Both the position numbers and the translations under genes were made by a program. Shown here one piece after another: positions 63,111 to 64,000 of a stretch of 64,000 nucleotides of DNA. Numbering within the stretch: position 1 is the stretch's first letter; every line of letters begins with the position of its first letter. The notes below the pieces were generated by a model. It was not told where the DNA came from. It saw only the letters and a list, made by a program, of their open reading frames with translations, and did not search any database. Source of the DNA: Bradyrhizobium sp. Ghvi (lineage in GTDB: Bacteria > Pseudomonadota > Alphaproteobacteria > Rhizobiales > Xanthobacteraceae); the NCBI RefSeq assembly GCF_900115265.1, contig NZ_FOVU01000003.1, positions 496,001 through 560,000 on the forward strand, written 5' to 3'.

Positions 63111-63512
63111 TCAGGCGTGGGCAGCTACCTTCGCGTTGACCTCGCAGGCGCCATCGACGCCCGGCGTAGCAAAGGCCCGCAGCTCGCAGGTCCCGTCCCA
63201 GCCCGGCATATGGTCGAGGTGCAGCTGCATGAACTCCTTGGCCATGGCCAGCGCCTCCGCCTTGTCGCGCAGCTCGAAAATGGCGTAGCCGCCGACCACT
63301 TCCTTGGCTTCGATGAAAGGACCGTCGACGACGCTGAGCTCGCCGTCGACGATGCGCACGCGTGCGCCGGTCGCAAGCGGCATCAGTCCGCCATTGTCGA
63401 TCATCCGGCCGGCCTTGATTTCCCGCTCGGAAATCTTCTGCATGGCCTCCATCAGCGCAGGGGTGGGGCCTTTCATCGGCTGGCTGGAGGTGACGATGTA
63501 CATGAAGCGCAT
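63111..63512 (-). CDS. DGPF-motif YciI family protein
   Basis: A 133-residue protein with the name-giving motif (VDGPFIEAKEVVGGYAIFE) and the ferredoxin-like strand-helix pattern (MRFMYIVTS at the start). DGPF proteins accompany ECF42 sigma factors and may be their main targets or partners. The extended C-terminal tail (TCELRAFATPG) is typical of this subgroup. First gene of the pair. Confidence 0.93.
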   Translation of the reverse strand: MRFMYIVTSSQPMKGPTPALMEAMQKISEREIKAGRMIDNGGLMPLATGARVRIVDGELSVVDGPFIEAKEVVGGYAIFELRDKAEALAMAKEFMQLHLDHMPGWDGTCELRAFATPGVDGACEVNAKVAAHA

Positions 63513-63652
63513 GCAAAACTCCTGATAAGGCGAGACGCGGCCGGTTCGGCCGCGCGATCAGCTCGCTATGGGGATGACGATCCAGCCGGGGCCGGATCGA
63601 CATGAGCCCGAAGAAAAATTGGACACAAAAAAATTGCTGAAAACGGAAACGG

Positions 63653-64000
63653 CTATTGGCGCAGCATGATCAGGGGATCAGCCGTATCGGGAACCCGTCG
63701 CCATTGCGCGTTGTCGTCGGCCTCGAACTGCCAGACTTCGCCTGATTTCGACATCAGGATGATCTGGCCGCGCTCCAGCCGCCACTGGGTCGGGTTGAAC
63801 TGGGCGATCGCCGCATCGCATTTCGGCTTGAGGAAGACCTGGAAATTGTCCTGGTCGGCTTCCGTGTTGGTTAACGTCAGCCCGCAGACCGGCTGGCCGT
63901 TGCCGCGAACCATCGCCCAGTCGCCGATCATCTGGTCCATCGACTTGGCCATCGAGCGGGCGGCCGCGAGATCCTGGAGGATATAGACGCCCTCACCCTG
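63653..64000 (-). CDS. Inh/Omp19-like protease inhibitor family protein (5' end outside window)
   Basis: The last 115 codons are visible; the frame is open to the window edge. The pattern GDWAMVRGNGQPVCGLTLTN...CDAAIAQFNPTQWRLERGQIILMSKSGEVWQFEADD matches the eight-stranded AprI/Inh metalloprotease-inhibitor fold, also found in Brucella Omp19. The pair of cysteines (PVCGL, PKCDA) probably forms the conserved disulfide. It is probably exported; any signal peptide lies outside. Confidence 0.82.
   Translation of the reverse strand, partial: QGEGVYILQDLAAARSMAKSMDQMIGDWAMVRGNGQPVCGLTLTNTEADQDNFQVFLKPKCDAAIAQFNPTQWRLERGQIILMSKSGEVWQFEADDNAQWRRVPDTADPLIMLRQ

Overview
This is a 64 kb, GC-rich stretch of an alphaproteobacterial chromosome, most likely from Bradyrhizobium or a close relative. 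Four things point there: the order pckA, chvI, chvG, short hprK, EIIA-Man, HPr; the alphaproteobacterial LexA-box type (GTTC-N7-GTTC); the long palindromic intergenic repeats; and several tiny genus-type hypothetical proteins. The genus is inferred from gene content, not from a database search. No rRNA, tRNA, CRISPR array, transposase, integrase or phage gene was seen.

Region 1 (1-22.7 kb) is mostly core genome. It holds the 3' end of polA, an FMN reductase, a LysE exporter, a GST, pyrE, a DUF2865 secreted protein, a small unknown gene behind a LexA-like box, glgP, a thioesterase, pckA with a palindrome in its promoter, a periplasmic TPR-CHAT protease-like protein and a HugZ-type protein. These are followed by the chvI-chvG-hprK-EIIA-HPr regulatory block, an ArnT-like glycosyltransferase and lepA. 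PckA and the PTS-like phosphorelay lie close together and probably link carbon state to envelope sensing.

Region 2 (about 22.7-36 kb) looks accessory: lower in GC, many small genes, wide gaps and repeats. A class III nucleotide cyclase fused to an alpha/beta hydrolase is followed by a copper cassette (DUF2946 protein, outer-membrane barrel, CopC, CopD), a frameshifted small membrane protein, an exported serine hydrolase with an extra C-terminal domain, an AraC regulator, an OpgC-type acyltransferase, a second exported serine hydrolase and several microproteins. Three copies of a 79-bp nested-hairpin repeat punctuate 24.4-29.8 kb. An 80-bp promoter-like repeat occurs, gap-free, before two unrelated genes at the two ends of the region (22.8 and 35.6 kb).

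Region 3 (36-64 kb) is a mixed chromosomal segment: an Asp/Glu racemase, an FAD monooxygenase, an L,D-transpeptidase, plsY, an amidase, a GNAT acetyltransferase, a PAS-GGDEF-EAL protein with a degenerate GGDEF site, mepA, modABC with a short ModC, a PepSY protein, a K+/H+ antiporter, an MscS channel, map, an Ada-AraC protein lacking any repair enzyme domain, an EamA exporter, a LysR gene divergent from an SLC13 permease, radC, a DUF4239 protein and an ECF42-type sigma factor paired with a DGPF/YciI protein. The window ends inside an Inh/Omp19-like inhibitor gene.

The leads most worth following are the possible SOS control of the unknown gene at 4877-5308, the two-copy promoter-like repeat, the nested-hairpin repeat with paired changes in its stem, the 54-residue GcrA-like DNA-binding microprotein and the exported CHAT protein. 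No complete, clearly new multi-gene system could be demonstrated from sequence alone.
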